From positions 60,305-124,304 of the forward strand of contig NZ_WITC01000037.1 of the NCBI RefSeq assembly GCF_009601505.1: a DNA stretch of 64,000 nucleotides. The letters run 5' to 3'. Shown here one piece after another: positions 43,560-52,499 of this stretch. The notes beneath the pieces are model-generated. The model saw only the letters and a list, made by a program, of their open reading frames with translations. It was not told the origin of the DNA and ran no database searches. The position numbers were made by a program, and so were the translations under genes. Position 1 is the first letter of the stretch; every line of letters starts with the position of its first letter. This DNA comes from Sinorhizobium terangae (GTDB lineage: Bacteria; Pseudomonadota; Alphaproteobacteria; Rhizobiales; Rhizobiaceae).

Positions 43560-43604
43560 TGCATGTTTCCTCAAATCGTAACCGATTTAAGGACAAAACA
43601 TGCA
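43560..43604. repeat. Imperfect 45-bp palindromic repeat
   Basis: The ends TGCATGTTT and AAACATGCA flank AAATCG/CGATTT, giving a long imperfect stem. I recognise the sequence style as a common dispersed element in Rhizobiaceae. It lies between the convergent methyltransferase and rfbC genes and may end transcription. Confidence 0.6.
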
Positions 43605-43683
43605 GCAATTCAAAGTGCCACAGCGTCCTTTGTGCGTCTGAAAAGATGCGCGGCGCTGTAGGCGCCCCAACTTCATTCTGCGA

Positions 43684-44217
43684 TCAGACGAAAGCGAGGT
43701 TCCGGTCGCGCTCGGACATCTGGGTAATTTCGATCGGCCATGCGATATTCACACGCGGATCGAGCGCATTCAGTCCGCCTTCCGCCTCCGGCGCAAAGGG
43801 CTTGTCGTGAAGATAGATCAGCTCGCAATTCTCGGTGAGGGTCTGGAAGCCATGTGCAAAGCCGCCCGGGATCATCATGGACCGAGCGTTTTCGGCGCTC
43901 AGGATTTCGCCGTGCCAGTGCAAGTAGGTCGGCGAATCCGGCCGCATGTCGACAGCGACATCGAAGACCGCACCCGCGAGACACGAGACAAACTTCGCCT
44001 CCTCATGGGGCGGGCGCTGGAAATGGAGCCCGCGGACGGCACCCTTGGTGCGCGTCATCGAATGATTGATTTGCGCAATCACGCCAGAGGGGCCGAGCTC
44101 GGAAAGCTCCTCCTGACAAAAGAAACGCGAGAAGAATCCACGCTCGTCACCAAACCGCTTGCGCTCGACCACCAGCAGGCCGGGAAGTTCCGTATGGATG
44201 CGCTTGAAGCGCGACAT
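43684..44217 (-). CDS. rfbC: dTDP/CDP-4-keto-6-deoxyhexose 3,5-epimerase
   Basis: The 177-residue cupin has the RmlC motifs: RGFFSRFFCQEE, the catalytic His65 in GAVRGLHFQ, and GGFAHGFQTL with ELIYLHDKPF. In this cluster it should epimerise the CDP-4-keto sugar at C3 and C5, or at one of them after C-methylation. It is on the opposite strand to the rest of the cluster. Substrate nucleotide is inferred from neighbours. Confidence 0.9.
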   Translation of the reverse strand: MSRFKRIHTELPGLLVVERKRFGDERGFFSRFFCQEELSELGPSGVIAQINHSMTRTKGAVRGLHFQRPPHEEAKFVSCLAGAVFDVAVDMRPDSPTYLHWHGEILSAENARSMMIPGGFAHGFQTLTENCELIYLHDKPFAPEAEGGLNALDPRVNIAWPIEITQMSERDRNLAFV

Positions 44218-44303
44218 TGCATGTCCCTCTCAATTGGCCAAGCGATTCATCGGGGCGGCGAGCGTGGAGGCGGTATCATCATTCCCGCGCGATCGAAAGA
44301 CGT

Positions 44304-44352
44304 TAGAGCGATTCCACGGAAGGTGTGTAGTCGTTTTCCTTCCGGGATTGCA
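44304..44352. repeat. Diverged rhizobial palindromic element
   Basis: The segment has the form AGAGCGATTCCACGG followed by GTTTTCCTTCCGGGATTGC, close to a dispersed small palindrome found widely in Rhizobiaceae. It lies in the divergent region between rfbC and the reductase gene. Confidence 0.5.
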
Positions 44353-44369
44353 TCGTTTCGAGGGGTTGC

Positions 44370-45251
44370 ATGTCTCATGAACACGATCCCTCGCGAAAAC
44401 CCTTACCGGCGAACGGAGACCGCTTGACCAGACAAGTCCTTCTCACCGGCGCCACCGGTTTTGTCGGCCGCCACGTCCTGCGCGAACTAGCCAGACGCGG
44501 CATCGTCGCGTGCCCTGTCGTGCGCACAGGAAGCGAAGACCGGCTTGCCGACGCGGCCGGAATCGGGCGCATTCTTTCAACCGACGCGCTTTTTTCCGAG
44601 TCGGCGGAGTGGTGGGCGCAAGCACTCGCCGGCGTCGACACGATCATCCATCTCGCCTGGTACGCCGAGCCGGGCAAATACCTCACATCACCCACCAATC
44701 TCGATTGTCTCACCGGCACCCTGGCCATGGCCAAAGGCGCCGCAGCCGCGGGCGTCAGGCGCATTATCGGCATAGGCACATGCTTTGAATACGAACTCAC
44801 CGGCCACCCCCTGACGACCGATACGCCACTCAAACCCCTGACACCCTATGCGGGCGCCAAGGCGGCGGCCTTCATGGCGCTTTCGCAATGGCTGCCGCAG
44901 GTGGGCGTCGAATTTGCCTGGTGCCGGCTGTTCTATCTTTACGGCGAAGGAGAAGACGAGCGGCGCTTCGTTCCCTATCTCAGAAATTGCCTTGCCGCGG
45001 GACAGAGGGCGGATTTGACCCAAGGTCACCAGGTCCGCGATTTTCTCGACGTCGGCGAAGCCGCCAGGATGATCGTAGACACTTCGGTCAGCACCGCGCA
45101 AGGAGCGGTCAATATTTGTTCGGGCGTACCGGTAACGATCCGAGAATTTGCCGAGAGAATCGCCGACGAACATGGTAGGCGGGACCTGCTCAATTTCGGG
45201 GGTCGAGCCGAGAACCTCGTCGACCCGCCATTCGTCGTGGGCGTCAGGTGA
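44370..45251 (+). CDS. NAD-dependent sugar epimerase/4-ketoreductase
   Basis: The 293-residue extended SDR has LLTGATGFVGRHVLRELA and a catalytic region near YAGAKAAAF, with the Tyr and Lys of YxxxK. It probably reduces the 4-keto group of the branched sugar, or epimerises it. The ATG at 44370 follows GAGGGG; a TTG at 44424 also has a ribosome binding site. The next gene starts nearby (45275). Confidence 0.85.
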   Translation: MSHEHDPSRKPLPANGDRLTRQVLLTGATGFVGRHVLRELARRGIVACPVVRTGSEDRLADAAGIGRILSTDALFSESAEWWAQALAGVDTIIHLAWYAEPGKYLTSPTNLDCLTGTLAMAKGAAAAGVRRIIGIGTCFEYELTGHPLTTDTPLKPLTPYAGAKAAAFMALSQWLPQVGVEFAWCRLFYLYGEGEDERRFVPYLRNCLAAGQRADLTQGHQVRDFLDVGEAARMIVDTSVSTAQGAVNICSGVPVTIREFAERIADEHGRRDLLNFGGRAENLVDPPFVVGVR

Positions 45252-45274
45252 ACCGACAGGCTGAGGGACCACTT

Positions 45275-46342
45275 ATGGCATCAGGAAACGCTACGCGGGT
45301 GCTTTACGAGCAGCGCGAGTTGCCGATTTTTCAGAACAAGATGTACGACAGCCCCGAAGACGCGATATCTTCGCCGCGCGGGGAAATGCGCCTCGTGGAG
45401 GACCTTGGCACGGGCCTGGTGCGCAATGCGGCCTTCCGGCCGGATCTGATGGTTTACGATACGAGCTATCAGAACGAGCAGGCCGTCAGCCCCTCATTCC
45501 AACGTCATCTCGATGACGTCGCCAGGATCATTCTCGATACGATGGGGCGCCACGAGCTCGTCGAGGTAGGATGCGGCAAGGCCTTTTTCCTCGAGAAGCT
45601 TCTTGGCGAAGGCGTCGATATCACCGGCTTCGATCCGGCCTATGAGGGTGACAACCCGCGCGTCCGCCGCGAATATTTCCAGCCCGGCTCGGGCATCGAG
45701 GCCAAGGGCCTCATTCTGCGCCATGTGCTTGAGCACATTCCCGATCCTGTCGCCTTCCTCGAGCAACTGAAGCAAGCGAACGGCGGCCAGGGGAAGATCT
45801 ATATCGAGGTCCCCTGCTTCGACTGGATCTGCGAGCGCCGGGCCTGGTTCGACATCTTCTACGAACATGTCAACTATTTCAGGCTGTCCGATTTTCACCG
45901 GATCTTCGGCAACGTCATTTCGAGCGGCCGTGTCTTCGGCGGCCAATATTTGTTCGTGGTTGCGGAATTGAATTCCTTGCGCAGACCGGTCATCGACGAG
46001 AAGGATCGGGCAGGCATTCCGGAGGACTTCACCCGCAAGCTCGACGCACTGGATACGGCGGACCGGGAACCGGCGGTGATCTGGGGCGGCGCATCGAAGG
46101 GCGTGATCTTCTCGCTGCTGCGCACGCGCGCAGGGCTGCCGGTGAAGGCGGTCATCGACATCAACCCGGCCAAGCAAGGCAAGTATCTGCCGATTACCGG
46201 GCTGCGGGTCCGCGCGCCCGAGGACGTGCTGGCGGACTTGCGCCCCGGCTCGAGCATCTACGTGATGAACCGCAATTATCTCGAAGAGATCAAGCGAATG
46301 TCCAACAACGCATACACCTATATCGAGGTCGATCATGACTGA
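45275..46342 (+). CDS. SAM-dependent methyltransferase with a C-terminal Methyltransf_14-like domain
   Basis: The 355-residue protein has a SAM domain (ELVEVGCGKAFFLEKLL, followed by LRHVLEHIPDP) and a C-terminal part with VIWGGASKGVIFSLLRTR, like the sugar C-methyltransferase above. It lacks the four-cysteine zinc motif at its N-terminus. It may act on the same sugar or on a glycan acceptor. The ATG at 45275 follows GAGGGA; a GTG at 45248 is possible. It overlaps the next gene by eight bases. Confidence 0.83.
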   Translation: MASGNATRVLYEQRELPIFQNKMYDSPEDAISSPRGEMRLVEDLGTGLVRNAAFRPDLMVYDTSYQNEQAVSPSFQRHLDDVARIILDTMGRHELVEVGCGKAFFLEKLLGEGVDITGFDPAYEGDNPRVRREYFQPGSGIEAKGLILRHVLEHIPDPVAFLEQLKQANGGQGKIYIEVPCFDWICERRAWFDIFYEHVNYFRLSDFHRIFGNVISSGRVFGGQYLFVVAELNSLRRPVIDEKDRAGIPEDFTRKLDALDTADREPAVIWGGASKGVIFSLLRTRAGLPVKAVIDINPAKQGKYLPITGLRVRAPEDVLADLRPGSSIYVMNRNYLEEIKRMSNNAYTYIEVDHD

Positions 46343-47102
46343 TTTCCGAAAGGAGGTCGCCGCGCGAATCTCCGAAATCGAAGCAAACAGCGAGTTCCGC
46401 AAGAGTGCCGCCGATTTCCTGCGCCAGTCGATCGGTCCGAAATACTCGTACAACTACTTCTGGATGGACCGGCCAATCATCCAGTATCCGCAGGACATCG
46501 TCGCGATGCAGGAGATCATCTGGGCGACACGTCCCGATCTCATCATTGAAACCGGCATCGCCCACGGCGGCTCGCTCATCATGAGCGCATCGATCCTGGC
46601 GCTCCTCGACATGAGCGACGCAATCGAGGCGGGCACGACGTTCGACCCCCGCGCCCCGCGCCGGAAGGTGCTGGGTGTCGACATCGATATCCGCGCCCAC
46701 AACCGGGAGGCAATCGAGGCCCACCCGATGTCGTCCCGGATCCACATGATCCAGGGGTCGAGCATCGAGCGCAATGTCGTCGAACGGGTCCGTGACTTTG
46801 CAAAACCGTTCGAGCGCGTCCTCGTCTGCCTCGACAGCAACCACACGCATGATCATGTGTTGGCGGAACTGGAGGCCTATGCGCCGCTGACGACGAAGGA
46901 CAGCTATTGCGTCGTGTTCGACACGGTCATCGAAGACCTTCCGGAAGAGGCCTATCCCGACCGTCCGTGGGGCAAGGGAAACAACCCCAAGACCGCGGTG
47001 TGGAAATATCTTGAATCGCACCCGGAATTCGAGATCGACCGCTCGATTGACCGGAAACTGATGATCACCGTTGCTCCGGACGGCTTCCTGCGGCGCAAGT
47101 GA
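46335..47102 (+). CDS. CmcI/RhmK-like methyltransferase (cephalosporin hydroxylase family)
   Basis: The 255-residue protein is of the CmcI family, which includes rhamnosyl O-methyltransferases. It has PDLIIETGIAHGGSLIMSA as SAM motif I, VLGVDIDIR, and VCLDSNHTHDHVLAELEAYAP. In this cluster it could O-methylate the new sugar or the glycan end. It shares eight bases with the previous gene and closes the operon. Confidence 0.87.
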   Translation: MTDFRKEVAARISEIEANSEFRKSAADFLRQSIGPKYSYNYFWMDRPIIQYPQDIVAMQEIIWATRPDLIIETGIAHGGSLIMSASILALLDMSDAIEAGTTFDPRAPRRKVLGVDIDIRAHNREAIEAHPMSSRIHMIQGSSIERNVVERVRDFAKPFERVLVCLDSNHTHDHVLAELEAYAPLTTKDSYCVVFDTVIEDLPEEAYPDRPWGKGNNPKTAVWKYLESHPEFEIDRSIDRKLMITVAPDGFLRRK

Positions 47103-47123
47103 TCACACGAAGACGCTTTTCTG

Positions 47124-47157
47124 CAAAACGCCCCGGGACAGCGTCTCGGGGCGTTTG
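47124..47157 (+). terminator. Terminator after the sugar cluster
   Basis: A 10-bp perfect stem (AAACGCCCCG/CGGGGCGTTT) with an 11-base loop lies 23 bp after the last gene. The T run is short. Confidence 0.75.
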
Positions 47158-47216
47158 CATTTCACAAAGAAATTGGGGCCCGGCGACGGGAACAAGGGCT
47201 GAGCGCTTCGGGGAGT

Positions 47217-47966
47217 TCACTCCCGCCGAAAGCCCTTGCTCGCCACCATCAGGTTGCGGGTGTAGTCCTCGCCGATGCGTCCCTCGACGAGATCGGCCGA
47301 CGACAACCGTTCGACGACGCGTCCACCGCGCATGACCGCCAGCCGGTCGCACATATGAGTGACGACCCCGAGATCATGGCTGACCATGATGAAGGTCAGC
47401 TTGCGGTCGCGACGCACCTGTTCAAGGAGGTTGAGCACCTCCGCCTGGACGGATGCATCAAGCGCCGATGTCGGCTCGTCGAGCAGCAGGATCGATGGTT
47501 CGAGGATGAGCGCCCGCGCGATGGCGATGCGCTGGCGCTGCCCGCCGGACAGCTGGTGCGGGTAGCGGAATCGAAAGCCGGAGCCGAGCCCCACCTCGTC
47601 CAGCGCCTTCAGGATGCGGCGTTCGCCGTCGCCGATGCCGTGGATCGCCAGCGGTTCCAGCAATTGCCGGTCAACCGTCTGGCGCGGATGCAGCGAACCG
47701 TAAGGATCCTGGAACACCATCTGCACCGAGCGGTAGAAGGCCTTGTCTCGGCGCGTGCCTTGAAGCTGCCGGTTCTCGACATGGATCGTACCCTCGGTTA
47801 CCGGCGCAAGCCCCGCAACGGCCCTGAGCAAGGTGGATTTTCCCGAGCCGGATTCGCCGACAAGGCCGAAGGACTCACCGGCGGCGACATCGACGCCGAC
47901 AGCGTCCAGCGCCTTGAAGTCGTCATAGCTGACCGTGAGGTTTTGAACGGAAACGGCAGTCGTCAT
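47217..47966 (-). CDS. Peptide ABC transporter ATPase (DppF/OppF type)
   Basis: The 249-residue ATPase has Walker A GESGSGKST, signature LSGGQRQRI and Walker B LLLDEPTSALD with VSHDLGVV. It is shorter than usual and lacks the C-terminal zinc tail common in DppF. Its ATG overlaps the upstream ATPase stop (ATGA). It works with its partner ATPase, two permeases and the binding protein. Confidence 0.92.
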   Translation of the reverse strand: MTTAVSVQNLTVSYDDFKALDAVGVDVAAGESFGLVGESGSGKSTLLRAVAGLAPVTEGTIHVENRQLQGTRRDKAFYRSVQMVFQDPYGSLHPRQTVDRQLLEPLAIHGIGDGERRILKALDEVGLGSGFRFRYPHQLSGGQRQRIAIARALILEPSILLLDEPTSALDASVQAEVLNLLEQVRRDRKLTFIMVSHDLGVVTHMCDRLAVMRGGRVVERLSSADLVEGRIGEDYTRNLMVASKGFRRE

Positions 47967-48796
47967 AGCGCCCACTCCGGCTTCCGGTCGAGGACGGGCA
48001 AGGGATGGCGGTCCGCCCCGATGACCGGCATGCAGTTCAGGAGGCCCTGCGTATAGGGATGCTTGGCGCTGGCGAGATCCGATGCGGCGATTTCCTCGAC
48101 GATCCTGCCTGCATACATCACCAGCACACGGTCGCAGAAGGACGAGACGAGCCTGAGATCGTGCGACACGAAGATCAATCCCATGCCGCGATCCGCGACC
48201 AGCTTGTCGAGGATCGACAACACTTCGAGTTGCACCGTTACGTCGAGGGCAGAGGTCGGTTCGTCGGCAATCAGCAGCTCCGGGCCCGCGACCAGCATCA
48301 TGGCGATCATCGCGCGCTGGCCCATGCCACCCGAGACCTCGTGCGGGTAAAGATCGAAGACGCGAGCCGGGTCGCGGATCTGCACCGCCGCGAGCATATC
48401 CAACGCCCGCTCCCGGGCCTCGGAACGGCTGACATTCTCGTGCCGCCGAAGCGTCTCGACGATCTGCCGGCCGATGCTCATCACCGGATTGAGCGAATAT
48501 TTGGGATCCTGTAGGATCATGGCAATGCGCTTGCCGCGAAGATCGCGGCGGACTTTTGGCGGCGCGGAAATGAGATCGATACCGCCGAAGGAAAGCGTCT
48601 TTGCCGTCACCTCGGCATGCGGCGGCGTCAGCCCCATGATCGCCCTGCCCGTCTGCGATTTGCCGGAACCGCTCTCGCCGACGATGCCGAGACGTTCGCG
48701 CCCGAGCGTAAAGGAGACGCCGCGCACGGCCTCGACCACGCCGGTGCGCGTTGGGAACCGGACCCTCAGGTCGTTGACGGTCAGAAGCGCGCTCAT
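47963..48796 (-). CDS. Peptide ABC transporter ATPase (DppD/OppD type)
   Basis: The 277-residue ATPase has Walker A GESGSGKSQTG, where Ser/Thr is followed by Gln, the signature VSGGMGQRA and Walker B LLIADEPTSALD with VSHDL. The C-terminal HPYTQGLLNCMP is the mark of OppD/DppD ATPases. It overlaps both neighbours by four bases. Confidence 0.92.
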   Translation of the reverse strand: MSALLTVNDLRVRFPTRTGVVEAVRGVSFTLGRERLGIVGESGSGKSQTGRAIMGLTPPHAEVTAKTLSFGGIDLISAPPKVRRDLRGKRIAMILQDPKYSLNPVMSIGRQIVETLRRHENVSRSEARERALDMLAAVQIRDPARVFDLYPHEVSGGMGQRAMIAMMLVAGPELLIADEPTSALDVTVQLEVLSILDKLVADRGMGLIFVSHDLRLVSSFCDRVLVMYAGRIVEEIAASDLASAKHPYTQGLLNCMPVIGADRHPLPVLDRKPEWAL

Positions 48797-49725
48797 TGGC
48801 CGCTCTCCCGCGGATCGAGCGCATCGCGCAGGCCGTCGCCGAGGAGGTTGAAGCCGAGGCTGACGATCAGGATGGCGACACCGGGCATGGTGGCAACCCA
48901 CCATTGATCGAGAATGAAGCGGCGGCCGGAGGCGATCATCGCACCCCATTCCGGCAACGGCGGCTGCGCGCCAAGGCCAAGGAAACCGAGTCCCGCCGCC
49001 GTCAGGATGATGCCGGCCATGTCGAGCGTGACGCGCACGATCAGCGACGACAGGCACATCGGCATGACGTGGCGGAAGATGATGCGCGTCGGCGACGCGC
49101 CCATCAGTTGCACGGCGGCGATATAGTCGGAATTGCGCACCGTCAGCGTCTCGGCGCGGGCGATGCGCGCATAGGGCGGCCAGGAGGTGATCGCAATTGC
49201 GATGACGGCGTTTTCAATACCTGGTCCAAGCGCCGCGACGAAGGCAAGCGCCAGGACGAGCTTCGGAAAGGCGAGGAAGATATCGGTGATGCGCATCAGC
49301 ACGGCGTCGACCCAACCGCCGGAGTATCCGGCGACAGCGCCGACGATAAGGCCGATGGGCGCGGCGATGATCGCGACGAGCACGACCACCGCAAGCGTCA
49401 GTCGCGACCCGTGGATAAGTCGCGACAGGATATCACGGCCCTGGTCGTCCGTGCCGAGCAGATAGCCCTCGCTTCCCGGCGGCAATAGCCGTGCGCCGGC
49501 AAGGTTGCCGATCACGGGCGAATGCGGCGCCAGCACATCGGCGAAGGCCGCCACGAAGACCAGCCCCAGGAGAATGATGAGACCGAGAACCGCCAAGCGG
49601 TTGGCCGAGAAGCGCCGCCACGTCATGTAGGCGCGGCCGAGACGCGCCTGCGTGCGCGATTGTGGCCGGTCGGACAGCAGCCATTCGCGGCGTGTCATCG
49701 GTCGTGTTTCGGTGGCAAGGCTCAT
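48793..49725 (-). CDS. Peptide ABC transporter permease (DppC type)
   Basis: The 310-residue inner-membrane protein has about six membrane helices, starting with RLAVLGLIILLGLVFVAAF. GTDDQGRDILSRLIHGSR and the EAA loop YIAAVQLMGASPTRIIFRHVMP are typical of DppC/OppC. Its ATG overlaps the upstream permease stop (ATGA). It forms the channel with the next permease. Confidence 0.92.
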   Translation of the reverse strand: MSLATETRPMTRREWLLSDRPQSRTQARLGRAYMTWRRFSANRLAVLGLIILLGLVFVAAFADVLAPHSPVIGNLAGARLLPPGSEGYLLGTDDQGRDILSRLIHGSRLTLAVVVLVAIIAAPIGLIVGAVAGYSGGWVDAVLMRITDIFLAFPKLVLALAFVAALGPGIENAVIAIAITSWPPYARIARAETLTVRNSDYIAAVQLMGASPTRIIFRHVMPMCLSSLIVRVTLDMAGIILTAAGLGFLGLGAQPPLPEWGAMIASGRRFILDQWWVATMPGVAILIVSLGFNLLGDGLRDALDPRESGQ

Positions 49726-50783
49726 CGTGCGCGCGTCCTTGGATCGAGCGTCCGGTAGAGGAGATCGGACAGGAGATTGATGCCGATGAAGACCGATCCG
49801 ATGACGATCGTTCCGCCGAGCACGGCGTTCATATCGGCATTCTGTAGCGAATTGGTGATATAGAGACCGAGCCCCGGCCAGGCGAAGACGGTTTCGGTAA
49901 GCACCGACCCTTCGAGCAGGCCCGCATAGGAGAGCGCAATCACCGTAACGAGCGGGACGGCCGCGTTGCGCAGCGCGTGGCCCCAGATGATCCGCGCTTC
50001 CGAAAGACCTTTGGCGCGCGCGGCGACGATATACTCCTGCTGCAGTTCGTTCAGCATGAAGCTGCGGGTCATGCGGCTGATATAGGCGAGCGAGAAATAG
50101 CCGAGCAGCGACGCCGGCAGCACGATGTGGCGGAAGACGTCGCGGAAGACATCCCATTGCCCCTGCCAAAGAGCGTCGACGAGATAAAACCCCGTGATCG
50201 GCGAAAACGTATATTCGTAGACGACATCGATGCGGCCGGGATAGGCGACCCATTGCAGCCGGGCGTAGAAAACGAGCAGCGCCAATAGCGCCAGCCAGAA
50301 AATCGGAACCGAGTAACCGACGAGGCCGATGACGCGGACGATTTGGTCGGCGATGCTGCCGCGCTTGACCGCTGCGAGCACGCCGAGCGGCACACCGATA
50401 AAGGCGCCAATCAACGTTCCAAGTGTCGCGAGCTCGATCGTCGCCGGGAACACGCGGCGGATATCCGTCATGACAGGGTTTGTCGTCAGCACCGAAGTGC
50501 CGAAATCACCGGAAAGCGCCTGTCGGACATAGATGAAGAACTGGTGGTAGAGAGGCTGGTTGAGCCCCATCGCCTCACGCGTTCTCTCGACGACATGCGA
50601 AGGCGCCCGGTCGCCGAGAACGGCGAGGACCGGATCGATCGGAATCACGCGCCCAATGAAGAAGGTGACGGCGAGAAGGCCGAGATAGGTGGTCGCCACG
50701 ACGACGAGGAATTGCAGTGCCGAGGCCACAACCTTTCGGGAGCGGGCGCGTCTGCGCCCGCTCAGTCGTTCTGTTCCGCTCAT
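49722..50783 (-). CDS. Peptide ABC transporter permease (DppB type)
   Basis: The 353-residue permease has an N-terminal helix (LQFLVVVATTYLGLLAVTFF), DFGTSVLTTNPVMTDI and the EAA loop YIVAARAKGLSEARIIWGHALRNAAVP, all of the DppB/OppB type. The ATG at 50783 is chosen; a TTG at 50789 adds two residues. It lies just after the binding protein gene. Confidence 0.92.
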   Translation of the reverse strand: MSGTERLSGRRRARSRKVVASALQFLVVVATTYLGLLAVTFFIGRVIPIDPVLAVLGDRAPSHVVERTREAMGLNQPLYHQFFIYVRQALSGDFGTSVLTTNPVMTDIRRVFPATIELATLGTLIGAFIGVPLGVLAAVKRGSIADQIVRVIGLVGYSVPIFWLALLALLVFYARLQWVAYPGRIDVVYEYTFSPITGFYLVDALWQGQWDVFRDVFRHIVLPASLLGYFSLAYISRMTRSFMLNELQQEYIVAARAKGLSEARIIWGHALRNAAVPLVTVIALSYAGLLEGSVLTETVFAWPGLGLYITNSLQNADMNAVLGGTIVIGSVFIGINLLSDLLYRTLDPRTRAR

Positions 50784-50807
50784 GCTCAAGGGAACGGTCC
50801 TTTCGGG

Positions 50808-52448
50808 TTATTCCTTGGAAACGTTCCAAACGTAGTTGGTGTCGAAGCTCGGACCGAGCTTGAGGCCCTTCAGGTTGCCGCGAAGGCCAGCAACTTCCGT
50901 CTGCTGGAAGATGATGACGAACGGGCTTTCCGCCAGAACGGTCTTCTGGAGTTCCTTATAGGTCTCCGCGCGCTTGGCGCTATCGCGCTCGAGAAGCGCC
51001 TCCTTGGTCTTCTTCGTCAGCTCCGGAACGTCCCAGGCATTGCGCCAGGCAAGCGTCTTGTTCTTGCCCTCGTCGGAATTATCAGGGTTGCTGGTGAAGG
51101 TTTCGGCGTTCGAGTTCGGGTCGAAATAATCCATGCCCCATTGGCCGATATACATGTCGTGGTTACGGGCACGATACTTCGTCAGCGTCTGCTTGCCGTC
51201 GCCGGGAATGATCTCGAGCTTCACGCCCGCCTGTCCAAGCGTCTGCTGGAAGGATTCGGCAACGCCGGTGACCGGCTGCGAGTTGCGGACGTCCATGGTG
51301 ACGGTGAAGCCGTCGGGATAGCCGGCCTTTGCCAGCAGTTCCTTGGCCTTGGCCACGTCGAGCTTGTAGGGGTTCTCGTCAAGCGCACCCAGTACGCCCT
51401 TCGGCAGGAAGCTCTGGTGGATTTCGCCGATGCCCTTGATCAGGGTCGAGCCAATCGCGTCGTAATCGACGAGGTATTTGAAGGCTTCGCGCACTTCGGG
51501 CTTCGCCAGCGCCTCGTTCTTCTGGTTGAGGCTGATGTAGTAGACCGTACCCTTCGCTGCGCTGGTCGTCGCCAGGTCGCCGTTCTTTGCCACGGCCTCG
51601 TAGTCGCCCGGCTCCAGGTTGCGCGCAACGTCGACGTCGCCGGCCTCGAGCGCTAGCCGCTGACCGGAGCTTTCCTTCATGTGCCGGTAGATGACACGGG
51701 CGAGCTTCGCCGGTTCACCGTAATAGTTGTCGTTGCGCTCCAGCACGACGACTTCGTTTGCGCGCCACTCGCGCAGCTTGAACGGTCCGGAACCGGCATA
51801 ACCCGTTTTCAGCCATTCGTTGCCGAAGTCGTTGTCGTACTTGTATTCCTCAGTCGGCGTCACGGCCTTGACGTGCTCGAGCACCAGCTTCTTGTCGACA
51901 ACCGAAGCGACCGTCGCGGTCAGGCAGTTGAGGACAAAGCTCGGTGCATAGGCCTGGTCGACGGTGAAGACGAAGGTGGTTTCGTCGGCCGCCTTCGCCT
52001 TTTCGGTGACGTTGTCGCCGTTGAGGCCGAACTGAGTAAGGATGAAGGCAGGGCTCTTGTCGAGCTTGACTGCGCGCTCGAAAGAATAGGCTACGTCCTC
52101 TGCCGTGATCGGGTTGCCGGAGGCGAATTTCAGGCCGGGCTTCAGCTTGAACGTATAGGTCAGGCCGTCGTCGGAGACCGTCCAGCTGTCCGCGAGATCG
52201 CCGACGACCTTGGTCGTATCGTTGAGATCCAGGCGGACGAGCAGGCTATAAGTGTTGCTGGTCATTTCGGCGGTCGAAAGCTCGAAAGCCTCGCCCGGAT
52301 CCATGGTGATGATGTCGTCCATCGCGAAGGCTTCGACCAGTGTGTCCTTCGGCGTCTCTGCGAAGGCAGGCTGGGACGCGCCCATCACCATGGCAAGTGC
52401 TGCCGAAGCGGCAAGCAGTCGAAAACGTCCATTGAGCTTGTGCATCAT
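50808..52448 (-). CDS. Periplasmic peptide-binding protein, SBP family 5
   Basis: The 546-residue protein has a signal peptide of about 30 residues ending in QPAFA, then the SBP_bac_5 fold: LADSWTVSDDGLTYTFKLKPGLKFASGNPITAEDVAYSFER. It binds short peptides or related compounds for the two permeases. GAGGGA precedes the ATG, and a second ATG follows at once. The neighbouring M19 dipeptidase supports dipeptides as ligands. Confidence 0.92.
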   Translation of the reverse strand: MMHKLNGRFRLLAASAALAMVMGASQPAFAETPKDTLVEAFAMDDIITMDPGEAFELSTAEMTSNTYSLLVRLDLNDTTKVVGDLADSWTVSDDGLTYTFKLKPGLKFASGNPITAEDVAYSFERAVKLDKSPAFILTQFGLNGDNVTEKAKAADETTFVFTVDQAYAPSFVLNCLTATVASVVDKKLVLEHVKAVTPTEEYKYDNDFGNEWLKTGYAGSGPFKLREWRANEVVVLERNDNYYGEPAKLARVIYRHMKESSGQRLALEAGDVDVARNLEPGDYEAVAKNGDLATTSAAKGTVYYISLNQKNEALAKPEVREAFKYLVDYDAIGSTLIKGIGEIHQSFLPKGVLGALDENPYKLDVAKAKELLAKAGYPDGFTVTMDVRNSQPVTGVAESFQQTLGQAGVKLEIIPGDGKQTLTKYRARNHDMYIGQWGMDYFDPNSNAETFTSNPDNSDEGKNKTLAWRNAWDVPELTKKTKEALLERDSAKRAETYKELQKTVLAESPFVIIFQQTEVAGLRGNLKGLKLGPSFDTNYVWNVSKE

Positions 52449-52499
52449 TTTTGCAGTTCCCTCGTTTTTAACGCCCTTTCCGGGCCTTTCTTCATGGGA

